Both the position numbers and the translations under genes were made by a program. Under the pieces are notes generated by a model. It was not told where the DNA came from. It worked only from the letters and a program-made list of their open reading frames with translations, and ran no database searches. A stretch of 64,000 nt of DNA, taken from positions 124,001 to 188,000 of the forward strand of contig QXXF01000006.1 of NCBI GenBank assembly GCA_009911365.1, in the 5' to 3' direction. This document shows positions 1 to 7,953 of the stretch, piece after piece (the stretch's first letter is position 1; every line of letters begins with the position of its first letter). The stretch is from Clostridiales bacterium (GTDB lineage Bacteria; Bacillota; Clostridia; Peptostreptococcales; Anaerovoracaceae).

Positions 1-1149
1 ACCTATAATACTGAATTGTTTTATTAATAGAAGACTCAAAATAATATTACAAAGTGCCGTAAGCATTGTTCCTGCTGCAATAAACTGTGTTTTCTTTTTA
101 TAAAATTCATAGTTTACATTAAATGTATACAAAAAGTTTATATACATACCTATAATTACAATTGGTACAATATACATAGCATCATAATACTCTTTTGTGC
201 TCATTAGCTTAATGATCTCTGGCATAGCAAGGATTAAGCAACCCACAAACATCGTAAATACGCCCATATAATTAGTGGATGCGTACTTTACAACCTCTGT
301 CTCATTATTATACAATTTTTTATAGTACCAAGGTATATAGGCTTGGTTAAAAGCCGTATATATGCCATTTACAATATAAGCAAAATTATTTCCGAAATTA
401 TAAATACCAGCCTCAAAAGGCCCGATGAACTTTAATAAAATCATCTGATTAACACGCCCTAACGCAACTGAAGCCAAACCATGCAAAACAAGTGGTAACG
501 CTAGCTTTAGGGCATATTGCACCATCTGTCGATTATACAACTTTTTTCCTGTCGTATATATTACAATAAAGGTTACAGTGCCAATTAATGAATATGAAAG
601 CACATTTCCCATAATATAATATTGATATTTATTTTCATCAACTAGATATACCATCAACATTGCGCTTAAAATACTCAACGTTGAACTACTAATAGAAAAG
701 AATAGAAAGCTAAATACTCTATCCTGCATACGATACCGGGAGTTAAGCATTAGTATACAATAGGAAAAAAAGCATTGTACTAACCCCATAAATAATATAA
801 CTCGGTTTAACTCAAATAAATTTTCTAAAAACCTCCGTCCTACGAATGCGATACTCGCCATTAATATAAAAATAACAACAGCAGCGGTCAACACTGTCGA
901 TGTATATTGGTTAATTTTATCTTTTCCAAAATCCAAATATGCATTAGCTATGGTTCCCGATGTCTGTAATCCAACCAAAACAGTTAATATTGATACCCAT
1001 ACTTCATATGATCCAATATAGCCATAATCCACTGGACTCATTAACCTCGAAAAAATTGGTAATGTAATGAAGCGCAACCCTTGGGAAAAAAAACTGCCTA
1101 ACACATACAAAAATCCTGTAGTTAGCAGGTTCAATTTCTTATTAGCCAC
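1..1149 (-). CDS. Wzx-like polysaccharide flippase (3' end off the left edge)
   Basis: An open frame of 383 codons runs from a GTG at 1149 to the window edge without a stop. The GTG is preceded by GGAGGTGAGTA, a strong ribosome binding site. The protein is very hydrophobic with many membrane segments and opens with the pattern LYVLGSFFSQGLRFITLPIF, typical of the N-terminal helix of MOP-superfamily flippases (Wzx/RfbX, polysaccharide biosynthesis protein). Such proteins move undecaprenyl-linked oligosaccharides across the membrane. Its place at the distal end of a glycan operon fits export of the repeat unit made by the upstream genes. The visible part covers most of the usual 12-14 helix core. 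Base composition is very AT-rich, near 30% GC, unlike the right half of the operon, which suggests a horizontally exchanged segment. MATE transporters share the fold, but context favours Wzx. Confidence 0.85.
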   Translation of the reverse strand, partial: MANKKLNLLTTGFLYVLGSFFSQGLRFITLPIFSRLMSPVDYGYIGSYEVWVSILTVLVGLQTSGTIANAYLDFGKDKINQYTSTVLTAAVVIFILMASIAFVGRRFLENLFELNRVILFMGLVQCFFSYCILMLNSRYRMQDRVFSFLFFSISSSTLSILSAMLMVYLVDENKYQYYIMGNVLSYSLIGTVTFIVIYTTGKKLYNRQMVQYALKLALPLVLHGLASVALGRVNQMILLKFIGPFEAGIYNFGNNFAYIVNGIYTAFNQAYIPWYYKKLYNNETEVVKYASTNYMGVFTMFVGCLILAMPEIIKLMSTKEYYDAMYIVPIVIIGMYINFLYTFNVNYEFYKKKTQFIAAGTMLTALCNIILSLLLIKQFSIIG

Positions 1150-1252
1150 TACTCACCTCCAAATACGCTATAATCAATCTACACTCTTAGCATTCTTTAG
1201 ATATCACGATATAATCAGTAAAAATAATTTTCATTTATATTCTTAATTATAA

Positions 1253-2422
1253 TCACAAACTTAACTGGCTCAATTTGAATACATTTGGTTTATTGAGCAT
1301 AATATAATCTGCAGCTTTCAAATAGTTAAAACGTTCTATGTTAGAAATATCATCAATGACCACTTTTTTTCCATTAAGATAGCCTTGATATAACGTAGTT
1401 GAATCCCATGCAATCAAAATTTCACTTTCCATGATTGATCGTTCTATACCAATATTTTTCCAGTCTTCAATATGGTCATTATCGTAAATTTCCTGTACAT
1501 AATTTATCTTCGTAAATCTCGGATGCGGCCTTACTTTGTAGTCCACTTTTAGTGAGTCTAACAAACCTTTAATTGCTTGCATTTGCTCCTCTGTTTGATT
1601 TTGCAAGTAGTACTTAACTTTTGTTTTTATCTTATATTTATCTTCATATAAAAGGCATTTTGGTTTTTCAATAACAAACTGCGACCTCGAAGCTCTAAGT
1701 TTATTTATACACAAATTCATATAATGATTATCCCACACGTAACAACGATCAAATTCAAAAAAGGTACGTGCTAAACTAAACGTAATTTCTCCATGCATGA
1801 CATTAATATGTACAATATTTCTACTTCGACAATACTCCGTTAAAACTGAGGAAGTATAAGAATCTTCACTTGTAGCCACAATCCCTTGTATATGATTTGT
1901 ATTAATAATACCATTATATAAGGCAATTTTTAATGCGCATTTAAATACAAAAAATATACTAAATGGATGTCTTGCCCAAATTTTCAGAACTAACGCTTTT
2001 TCTTTCTTAGATAATTGCAAACCATCATTAGCACTATAAATTATATGATATTTGGAAAGTATGCTTTGAGGAATTCTATCTTCAATTTCCTTGCTCTGCA
2101 AACAAGCAAGCCACTTTTCATCTTCCACTTTTTTAAAATTATCTGTTTTATTGTGTATAAAAATTAAAAAAACAATTAAAGGAATAAACGCTACTATATT
2201 CATAATCGCAAATGAACATCTATATAAAATCGCATTGTATCTTTTTTTTTGACAAATATATTGACAATATGATCTATCAATTAAATCCTTTGGTTCATGA
2301 AGCATTTGTATGATTGTTTCTGATTCCTTTTTATTTCGCTCTCCATTTCTGTCTACCCCTAGGACAGCTTCCATCATCATATTTTTTATTTTTAATAATA
2401 CCTTCAGAAAGTTGTTGGCCAT
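1253..2422 (-). CDS. Unassigned polysaccharide-locus protein, possibly GT-B-like
   Basis: The protein has 389 residues from the ATG at 2422; a GTG five codons upstream at 2437 is also possible. I do not recognise a named family. One hydrophobic segment (roughly residues 70-88, SFAIMNIVAFIPLIVFLIFI) could anchor it in the membrane. The C-terminal half has an HG motif (NVMHGEI), a later RPHPRF motif and an SEILIAWDSTT stretch. These resemble the nucleotide-binding half of GT-B enzymes such as capsule or polysialyl transferases, where an HP motif contacts the donor nucleotide. That likeness is an inference from pattern, not a database match. It lies between a TupA-like gene and the flippase, so a role in assembling or modifying the glycan is likely. 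It is AT-rich like its neighbours. Confidence 0.55.
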   Translation of the reverse strand: MANNFLKVLLKIKNMMMEAVLGVDRNGERNKKESETIIQMLHEPKDLIDRSYCQYICQKKRYNAILYRCSFAIMNIVAFIPLIVFLIFIHNKTDNFKKVEDEKWLACLQSKEIEDRIPQSILSKYHIIYSANDGLQLSKKEKALVLKIWARHPFSIFFVFKCALKIALYNGIINTNHIQGIVATSEDSYTSSVLTEYCRSRNIVHINVMHGEITFSLARTFFEFDRCYVWDNHYMNLCINKLRASRSQFVIEKPKCLLYEDKYKIKTKVKYYLQNQTEEQMQAIKGLLDSLKVDYKVRPHPRFTKINYVQEIYDNDHIEDWKNIGIERSIMESEILIAWDSTTLYQGYLNGKKVVIDDISNIERFNYLKAADYIMLNKPNVFKLSQLSL

Positions 2423-2577
2423 GTAACAGTTCCCCACTTTATTTCAATACACATACTATAGCCTTTCTACATAAAAGCATTGGTATTTTCTGCAAGACAC
2501 TTTTCTCTAAAGCAATTTTACCTATATTACGCAAAACCATTTAAACCTACTTTAAATAATTCATTCTACACGTTCTT

Positions 2578-3492
2578 TTAAAAATGCAACTTAACATCTG
2601 GAAGGTCTAATAACTCGCCTAAATAATTATCAAAACTTTTAGGTTCTATGATACAATTCCCTCCCATTGGAATCCATGTCAACTCCCCAAAAATAATCTT
2701 TCCATCAATATTATATAAATCTACGCGTACGAAAGGAAAATCCTCTGAAAGTTTTTTTGCAACCACAAGCATCTCCTCATAGTTCTTTGGTTTTTTAATG
2801 ACTTCTTGTTTATTATTTGGCCTTCCCATTTGCACATCTATAAACATCCACTCCTTGTCATATACGTTTCGTATTATATTACTCCCATGTGTACCATCTG
2901 CATTAGTTGTGTTTATATCATAAATAATAAATTCTGGCTTTCCATTAAAACAATAAATTCTGTAATCTTCTGGAATTTTTCCCTTCTCATCTACAAGAAA
3001 TTTTTCGCACATTAACTTAGCTTTACCTGTTAGTAAAAATGATTCTCCACCAAAAGCCTTTGTTGTATTCATTTCTTTTAGCCAAGTATTCAATAGCTCT
3101 TTTTTCTCATCAATATTTACCTGTGCTTTTTGAGGGCAAATAAAATTTTTCCCCCAGCTTTGGGTTACTTTAATCACAAAACTCTCTGGTAAATTATCAA
3201 AATTGATTTCCTCAGCATCTTCATATACGCCATAAATCGTATTTAAATATTTTTCACCAATTTTATCCTTTACATATTTTCGAACAGTATATTTATCATA
3301 GCATAATTGCAATAATTCTTTTTGGTATTCTTCATAGTATTTTTTTAACCACCAAATTTTTTCACTAAACAATTTTGGTTTTACAAGGTTTAGCTTTTTT
3401 CTATAAATATATGCATATGCCAGCATCATATATAATTTTGGGGGTAGTATGTCGCTCATTAATAATCTTAACTTGCGTTTAAACTTTATCAT
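2578..3492 (-). CDS. TupA-like ATP-grasp protein
   Basis: The protein has 304 residues. It matches in layout the TupA-like ATP-grasp family, named after the teichuronopeptide synthesis protein of an alkaliphilic Bacillus. The hallmarks are PKLFSEKIWWLKKYY near the N-terminus, FVIKVTQSWGKNFIC in the nucleotide-binding middle, EDYRIYCFNGKPEFI, and the metal-binding end FVRVDLYNIDGKIIFGELT. Members occur widely in surface polysaccharide loci, where they are thought to attach amino acids or other acids to sugars through amide bonds, though most are untested. Annotations often call them glycosyltransferases. Here it would modify the amino or uronic sugars made by the operon. No signal peptide is seen, so it should act in the cytoplasm. 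The gene is AT-rich and separated by 155 bp from the next gene. Confidence 0.8.
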   Translation of the reverse strand: MIKFKRKLRLLMSDILPPKLYMMLAYAYIYRKKLNLVKPKLFSEKIWWLKKYYEEYQKELLQLCYDKYTVRKYVKDKIGEKYLNTIYGVYEDAEEINFDNLPESFVIKVTQSWGKNFICPQKAQVNIDEKKELLNTWLKEMNTTKAFGGESFLLTGKAKLMCEKFLVDEKGKIPEDYRIYCFNGKPEFIIYDINTTNADGTHGSNIIRNVYDKEWMFIDVQMGRPNNKQEVIKKPKNYEEMLVVAKKLSEDFPFVRVDLYNIDGKIIFGELTWIPMGGNCIIEPKSFDNYLGELLDLPDVKLHF

Positions 3493-3574
3493 CTTAATTC
3501 CGCCTTTCTATAAAAAGCCTATTGAAGGCATTATGCATTTTCATCTTTTATCAAAAGTCCCACCTACTTTCATA

Positions 3575-4648
3575 TTAAAATTCATCTTTCATCTCTATGC
3601 TAGCAAAATCCTGTAATGGCATTGATATTACCCGCCCTTCTTTCTGGCTCTTATAAATCGCAAGCACAACCTCAAGGGCCTTTCTCCCTGCCATTGCATC
3701 CACATATGGTTTTCTATTATTTTCAATCGCATCTATCACATCCGCAAAAAGACTCGTATGCCCATTTCCATAGACGTTACTCGTTGCTTCCTCTAAACCC
3801 TTATTTTTCACATCTTCTTCCGTCTCATCCGCAAAATCCCATACATCAATATTATTTGTCGAAGTTCCACCAATCTTTACTGTGCCTTTTTCACCAAAAA
3901 TATAGAGAGTTTCCTCTAGATTTTTAGGATACACATTTGTGCTTCCTTCAATGGTGCCAATTGCGCCATTTTTGAATTTTACAACAGCCATTCCCACATC
4001 TTCTGCTTCTAAATAATCATGAAATCGCTGTCTAGTAGCACCATAAATTTCCGCTATTTCATCGCCCATCATCCAGCGAAGTAAATCGATACCATGAATG
4101 CATTGGTTCATCAATGCACCACCATCTTGCGCCCAAGTTCCCCGCCAGGATGCCTGTTCGTAATACTGTGGCCCTCGATTCCAACGAACATGAATAGAAC
4201 CATGCGATAACTTTCCAAACCGCCCGGCTTCTATGGCCTTTCTCAATTCTTGCACCGCCACATTGAATCGATTTTGATGACAGGCAGAAACTTTAACACC
4301 TTTCTCTTCTGATCTTCTTATAATCTCATCTGCGTCCACCATACTCATTGCCATGGGTTTTTCTATAATAACATTCACGCCTTGATCAATACAATACAAT
4401 GCGATTTCAGCATGATTTCCACTTTCAGTGGCAATGCTTACTAGGCTTGGATTTATCTCTTGCAACATTTGTTTATAATCGCAATACTTTCTAATAGAAT
4501 CATGGGACCGCAAATCATGCTTCACAAGCAAAGAATCCATTTTTTCTGAAACAATATCACAAACTGCTACAATCTCTAATCCATTGTTAATTGCGGCCTT
4601 CATATGATTTGTAGCGATACGGCCACAACCAATTAATGCGTATTTCAT
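3575..4648 (-). CDS. Gfo/Idh/MocA-family sugar dehydrogenase, WbpB-like
   Basis: The protein has 357 residues with an N-terminal Rossmann fold (MKYALIGCGRIATNH) and the EKPMAMSM motif that places the catalytic lysine of the Gfo/Idh/MocA family. The C-terminal half carries GGALMNQCIHGIDLLRWMMG with the conserved histidine and aspartate of the substrate pocket. The best functional guess is a UDP-N-acetyl-glucuronate 3-dehydrogenase (WbpB/WlbA type), which gives the 3-keto sugar needed for a 3-amino group. The same operon holds a matching 6-dehydrogenase (7954-9267), an aminotransferase (11222-12448) and an acetyltransferase (6350-6913), which together make up the known WbpABED route to di-N-acetylated glucuronic acid. 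The family is broad, so another NAD-linked sugar oxidation is possible. The gene lies 8 bp downstream of the acyltransferase gene at 4657. Confidence 0.8.
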   Translation of the reverse strand: MKYALIGCGRIATNHMKAAINNGLEIVAVCDIVSEKMDSLLVKHDLRSHDSIRKYCDYKQMLQEINPSLVSIATESGNHAEIALYCIDQGVNVIIEKPMAMSMVDADEIIRRSEEKGVKVSACHQNRFNVAVQELRKAIEAGRFGKLSHGSIHVRWNRGPQYYEQASWRGTWAQDGGALMNQCIHGIDLLRWMMGDEIAEIYGATRQRFHDYLEAEDVGMAVVKFKNGAIGTIEGSTNVYPKNLEETLYIFGEKGTVKIGGTSTNNIDVWDFADETEEDVKNKGLEEATSNVYGNGHTSLFADVIDAIENNRKPYVDAMAGRKALEVVLAIYKSQKEGRVISMPLQDFASIEMKDEF

Positions 4649-4656
4649 TTTTCACC

Positions 4657-5544
4657 TCATATTTTTATTGATTTTGCTGGAATTCCAACCACCATATCAT
4701 TGGGCGGAACATCTTTAGTCACCACGGCTCCCATACCTACAAATGCAAACTCACCAACTATTATTTGATTTTTAATTGTTGCTGAAGCTATATATGCTCT
4801 AGCTCCAATTTGTACAGAGCCAAGTATAATTGTTCCTGCCACACAGCTACAATGCTTCCCCAAAAAACTATTATGTCCAATCGTGCAGTTCCCATCTATT
4901 TTGCAACCATCTGAGATAACCGTATTGTCCAACACTCCACGCTCTATGTATGTATTTCCTCCTATATATACATTATTCCCAATGTGGGTTCCACCATAAT
5001 GCTTAATCATTGTTTTATTGTGCTTATCATCTTCAGCATACCCAAACCCGTCATGTCCAATATTGACTCCTGATTGAATCATACAATTCTTTCCTAGGGT
5101 CACTTTGTTGATAATCGTAACATTATGATAAATCTGCGTATTATCGCCTATTACAATTTTACCATCCAACACACAATTGTGCCCAATCTTAACATTCTTT
5201 CCAATCACAACCTCTGGTGATATGTATGTGCCTTGCCCAATTTTAGGCAGAGTAGAGTCTTGATGGAAAAAATGTTCTATGATCCCAAAGAAAACCGCCT
5301 TGGATTCTTCTGTTATAATTTGGTTTGGACAATTAGTCTCATGATTTTTTTGGACAATCGCTAAAGCTATGGCCTGGATATCCGCATTTTCAGGTATATT
5401 TTCCCGCTTTTTGATCCATGTAACCGTTCCTTCTTTATAATTTGCTAAAGAAGAAAACCCAATCACCTCTTGGCACTCATCGCCTTCAAAACTATAAGAT
5501 CGATCTTGCGCGTCTAGCCAATCTAAAATATCTTTGATTTTCAT
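4657..5544 (-). CDS. LpxD-like hexapeptide-repeat acyltransferase (copy 1)
   Basis: The protein has 295 residues. The first ~95 residues resemble the uridine-binding N-domain of LpxD (SFEGDECQEVIGFSSLANYK). From about residue 100 on there are many hexapeptide repeats (for example IGKNVKIGHNCVLDGKIVIG and later IGNNVYIGGNTYIERGVL) that form a left-handed beta-helix, ending in VVTKDVPPNDMVVGIPAKSI, a common tail of sugar acetyltransferases. The likely reaction is N- or O-acylation of a UDP-amino sugar. A full lipid A pathway is not expected in this organism, so the product is more likely a modified glycan precursor. Its ATG overlaps the stop of the deacetylase-like frame (ATGA at 5541-5544), so translation of this gene may depend on whether ribosomes reach the end of that broken upstream frame. 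Confidence 0.8.
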   Translation of the reverse strand: MKIKDILDWLDAQDRSYSFEGDECQEVIGFSSLANYKEGTVTWIKKRENIPENADIQAIALAIVQKNHETNCPNQIITEESKAVFFGIIEHFFHQDSTLPKIGQGTYISPEVVIGKNVKIGHNCVLDGKIVIGDNTQIYHNVTIINKVTLGKNCMIQSGVNIGHDGFGYAEDDKHNKTMIKHYGGTHIGNNVYIGGNTYIERGVLDNTVISDGCKIDGNCTIGHNSFLGKHCSCVAGTIILGSVQIGARAYIASATIKNQIIVGEFAFVGMGAVVTKDVPPNDMVVGIPAKSIKI

Positions 5545-6271
5545 TCCACAATCTCCGCAGGATCCATGATCTCATTCAAATTGGTAATATTTTTTTCTAA
5601 AACATCATATCTTTCTCGATTGGCCTTGTTTACAAAATCATAAATCGTTTCTTTAAGATTCCTTTCGTTTTCATGATACCAAAAAGGATGAGTCAAAATA
5701 TGTAATCGTTTGTATTCACCACAATCAATAATTCCTTCTACATTTTCACGCCACTTTCTGCGACTATCTGACACATATTTAAAGCCTTTAAAAAATTCAT
5801 ATCCGTACGAATTGATCAATCCATCAATTTTCAAATCAGCTTCCAAAGTAGCCTTTGTGGGGCGATGCATCGACACCACATGAATAGGAAGTTTTAGAAT
5901 TGACCGCATGACATTTGCTTCTTCTAGAATATGTTCTGCCCCCCCCCGAAGGTAAAATCAGTATACTTTGTTTCATCAAAATGCAGTCCGATTTCATGAC
6001 CCATATCATGGATTCTCCATATATTTTCAATGGAACCTTTTGCTGCAATATTATAAAAATCCGTATTTAGCAAGAAGAAATAGGTAGACTTCACGTTCTC
6101 TTGATGTTCCAAAGTCGCCAATTCTAAAGCTTTGTCAATTGAGATGTCCACATCGTGCCGTAAGATGGCACATTGATCCTTGCTTTCATAATCTGTATAT
6201 CCTACTAACTCATATTGTTTACTTCTTAATCGTTTGATCAAATCTTTATACGCATGATATGTAAATTGCAT
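5541..6271 (-). pseudogene. Deacetylase-like gene split by a poly-G tract, possibly phase-variable
   Basis: Two frames together read as one polysaccharide-deacetylase-like protein. The first (6271-5924) has the HDVD motif in CAILRHDVDISIDKA and the HEIGLHFDETK motif; the second (5909-5541) continues with VVSMHRPTKATLEA and LHILTHPFWYHENE. They are separated by nine G on the coding strand (C 5939-5947). With nine G, frame one ends at TAG 5926-5924; adding one G gives AEHILEEANV and joins directly to the second frame, giving about 242 residues. The family resembles CE4-fold proteins found in O-antigen and capsule loci, expected to remove acetyl groups from amino sugars. The break may be a true slippery off state or an assembly error in the homopolymer. 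The 5' gap to the upstream gene is 78 bp. Confidence 0.8.
5939..5947 (-). repeat. Poly-G tract (9 G on coding strand) inside the deacetylase-like gene
   Basis: The plus strand shows an unbroken run of nine C, which is nine G in the coding direction. The run lies between codons for TTC (Phe) and CAG and shifts the reading frame. Such tracts are hot spots for slipped-strand mispairing and switch surface-glycan genes on and off in several bacteria. Ten or seven G would restore the full frame. Confidence 0.9.
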
Positions 6272-6349
6272 AGTCTCCTTATATGGTTCACACTAGGATC
6301 CACCATACATTCCTTTCCTTATATAATACCAATATTTCCAAAATAATAT

Positions 6350-6913
6350 TTATCTGATTTCTTCTAATCCCTTTTCTGTCCTGCGATATTTTCTTCCACA
6401 TGAACATTTCAACTCATTGTCTAGTCTTTGTCCGCATTCACAGACCCAACCAATCTGTTTCGCTGGAACTCCTTCCACCAACGCATGATCCAAAACATTC
6501 TTTGTCACAACCGCACCTGCGGCAATCATGGCCCACTTACCGATTTCATGACCACAAACCACTGTCGCATTCGCACCAACTGTTGCACCAGTGCGTAAAA
6601 TGGTCTTTTTGTATGCTAGAGAGCCTTTTGGATATTTGGCGCGCGGCGTCAAATCATTTGTAAAAACCATAGATGGACCACAGAAAACATAATCTTCTAA
6701 CTCTACACCTTCATATATGGATACATTATTTTGCACTTTACATCCATTCCCGATTTTCACGTTGCTCCCGATATTGACATTCTGCCCAAAAGAACAGTTG
6801 CAACCAATTATTGCACCTGATTGGATATGCGAAAAATGCCAAATTTTTGTGTTATCACCGATTTTCACATTATCATCAGCTATGCTGGTTTCATGCACAA
6901 AATATCCCATCAT
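6350..6913 (-). CDS. Hexapeptide-repeat acetyltransferase, WbpD-like
   Basis: The protein has 187 residues and is almost entirely a left-handed beta-helix. It opens with the repeats VKIGDNTKIWHFSHIQSGAI and has the FTNDLTPRAKYP stretch and GATVGANATVVCG loop that mark the WbpD/WlbB group of UDP-3-amino-sugar N-acetyltransferases. The last ~30 residues hold a cysteine cluster (CECGQRL and CSCGRKYRR) that looks like a small zinc ribbon, common in Gram-positive members. The predicted reaction is acetyl-CoA-dependent N-acetylation of UDP-GlcNAc(3NH2)A. The start ATG at 6913 follows AAAGGAGGTCGC. A second ATG follows directly, so the protein may begin MM or M. The start lies 33 nt past the stop of the upstream acyltransferase, a distance that depends on a poly-G tract. 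Confidence 0.87.
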   Translation of the reverse strand: MMGYFVHETSIADDNVKIGDNTKIWHFSHIQSGAIIGCNCSFGQNVNIGSNVKIGNGCKVQNNVSIYEGVELEDYVFCGPSMVFTNDLTPRAKYPKGSLAYKKTILRTGATVGANATVVCGHEIGKWAMIAAGAVVTKNVLDHALVEGVPAKQIGWVCECGQRLDNELKCSCGRKYRRTEKGLEEIR

Positions 6914-6946
6914 GCGACCTCCTTTCCAAGGTCGCTAGGAGTTACT

Positions 6947-7858
6947 CTATAGTACCCCCCCCCCTGAAATATTTTTTATATGCTGGATAAACTGATTATG
7001 CGGTATTGCAAAATTTCCTGATACTCTTTCACCAGCTTTCACATCTTTCGTTACAATCGCCCCAGCTGAAAGCTTTGCGCTTGAACCAATGCTAACATTT
7101 GGTGCAATGGACACACCAACACCCACAAAAGTATTTTTATCTATTTTTGTGCCGCCTGCAGCTACTGTGATGGCCGCAATCGTACAGCCCTTCTGGATCT
7201 GTGTATCATGTCCAATCACTGAAGAATGGTCAACCTTTGTATTGTCACCAATATAAGTGTTTCCAAACATAACGCCTTTTTCTACTACGACATTTGCATG
7301 TAATTCAACATTGCTCCCAATAATCACACTACCGGTGCTTTCCACTAGCTTTCTCTCTTTTCCCTCACCATAATAATAAAAAGCTGGTGTCCCAATCACA
7401 CACCCTTCTCTTATCACACAATGATCGCCAATCTTCACGCCTTCTTTTATTACTACATTTGCACAAATCACCGTATGTTTTCCAATAGATACATTATTAG
7501 AAGCTATGATTGCTCTTTCATCCACATAAGCTGTCTCATCAATGTTTGTCTTTTGGTTATTTTTGCTCTGTTTAGCAATATGGTTATGTGCTTCAAAAAA
7601 AGCAGTTTTCGGATTTTCGGCAATCAGAAGGCCTCCGTTATATTGATCCTTTATCTCTTCATAAACCGCCTTCGTACATATGAGTCCGTCTATGTCATAT
7701 TCTAAAAACGCATTCATATATTTCGGGTCACTAATAAAAGAGATTAATCGAAAGTCTTTATTATATGGTTTGCCAACAAGATAAGGTCTATCAAATTCAG
7801 CATCTTTGATTAATTCTATTGCCCCTGCATAGATTTCTTTAATATTCGATAGCTTCAT
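6947..7858 (-). CDS. LpxD-like hexapeptide-repeat acyltransferase (copy 2)
   Basis: The protein has 303 residues. The first ~100 residues form an LpxD-like N-domain, and the remainder is hexapeptide repeats (VSIGKHTVICANVVIKEGVK and IGDNTKVDHSSVIGHDTQIQ), ending with KLSAGAIVTKDVKAGERVSG. It has the same architecture as the acyltransferase at 4657 but is clearly diverged, so two acylation steps or two substrates are likely. The last codons run through ten G (6955-6964), giving the tail SGGGVL. One G fewer would give a 14-residue longer tail that ends in an ATGA overlap with the next gene; one G more would give GGGGTIE. The start at 7858 is followed by MKLSNIKEIYAG. A PglD-type role acetylating a UDP-4-amino sugar is possible but the N-domain is not the PglD type. 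Confidence 0.8.
   Translation of the reverse strand: MKLSNIKEIYAGAIELIKDAEFDRPYLVGKPYNKDFRLISFISDPKYMNAFLEYDIDGLICTKAVYEEIKDQYNGGLLIAENPKTAFFEAHNHIAKQSKNNQKTNIDETAYVDERAIIASNNVSIGKHTVICANVVIKEGVKIGDHCVIREGCVIGTPAFYYYGEGKERKLVESTGSVIIGSNVELHANVVVEKGVMFGNTYIGDNTKVDHSSVIGHDTQIQKGCTIAAITVAAGGTKIDKNTFVGVGVSIAPNVSIGSSAKLSAGAIVTKDVKAGERVSGNFAIPHNQFIQHIKNISGGGVL
6955..6964 (-). repeat. Poly-G tract (10 G on coding strand) at the end of the LpxD-like gene
   Basis: A run of ten C on the plus strand equals ten G in the coding direction, just before the stop of the upstream gene and 42 nt before the start of the next. Nine G would bring the upstream frame to a TGA that overlaps the downstream ATG (6912-6910 against 6913-6911). 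Length changes here would alter the protein tail and the coupling of the two genes. Confidence 0.9.
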
Positions 7859-7953
7859 AATCTCCTCACTCTCACTGAAATTGAACTATACTCTAAATCC
7901 ACAAGTTTCTTGCCTTTGCATTACAAACACTAATTGTATTTATGTTTTTAATC

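Noticed and set aside
5836-6048. A third-frame ORF across the poly-G tract (70 codons)
   Set aside because: It has no family-like residues; the two other frames join into a complete deacetylase-like protein.
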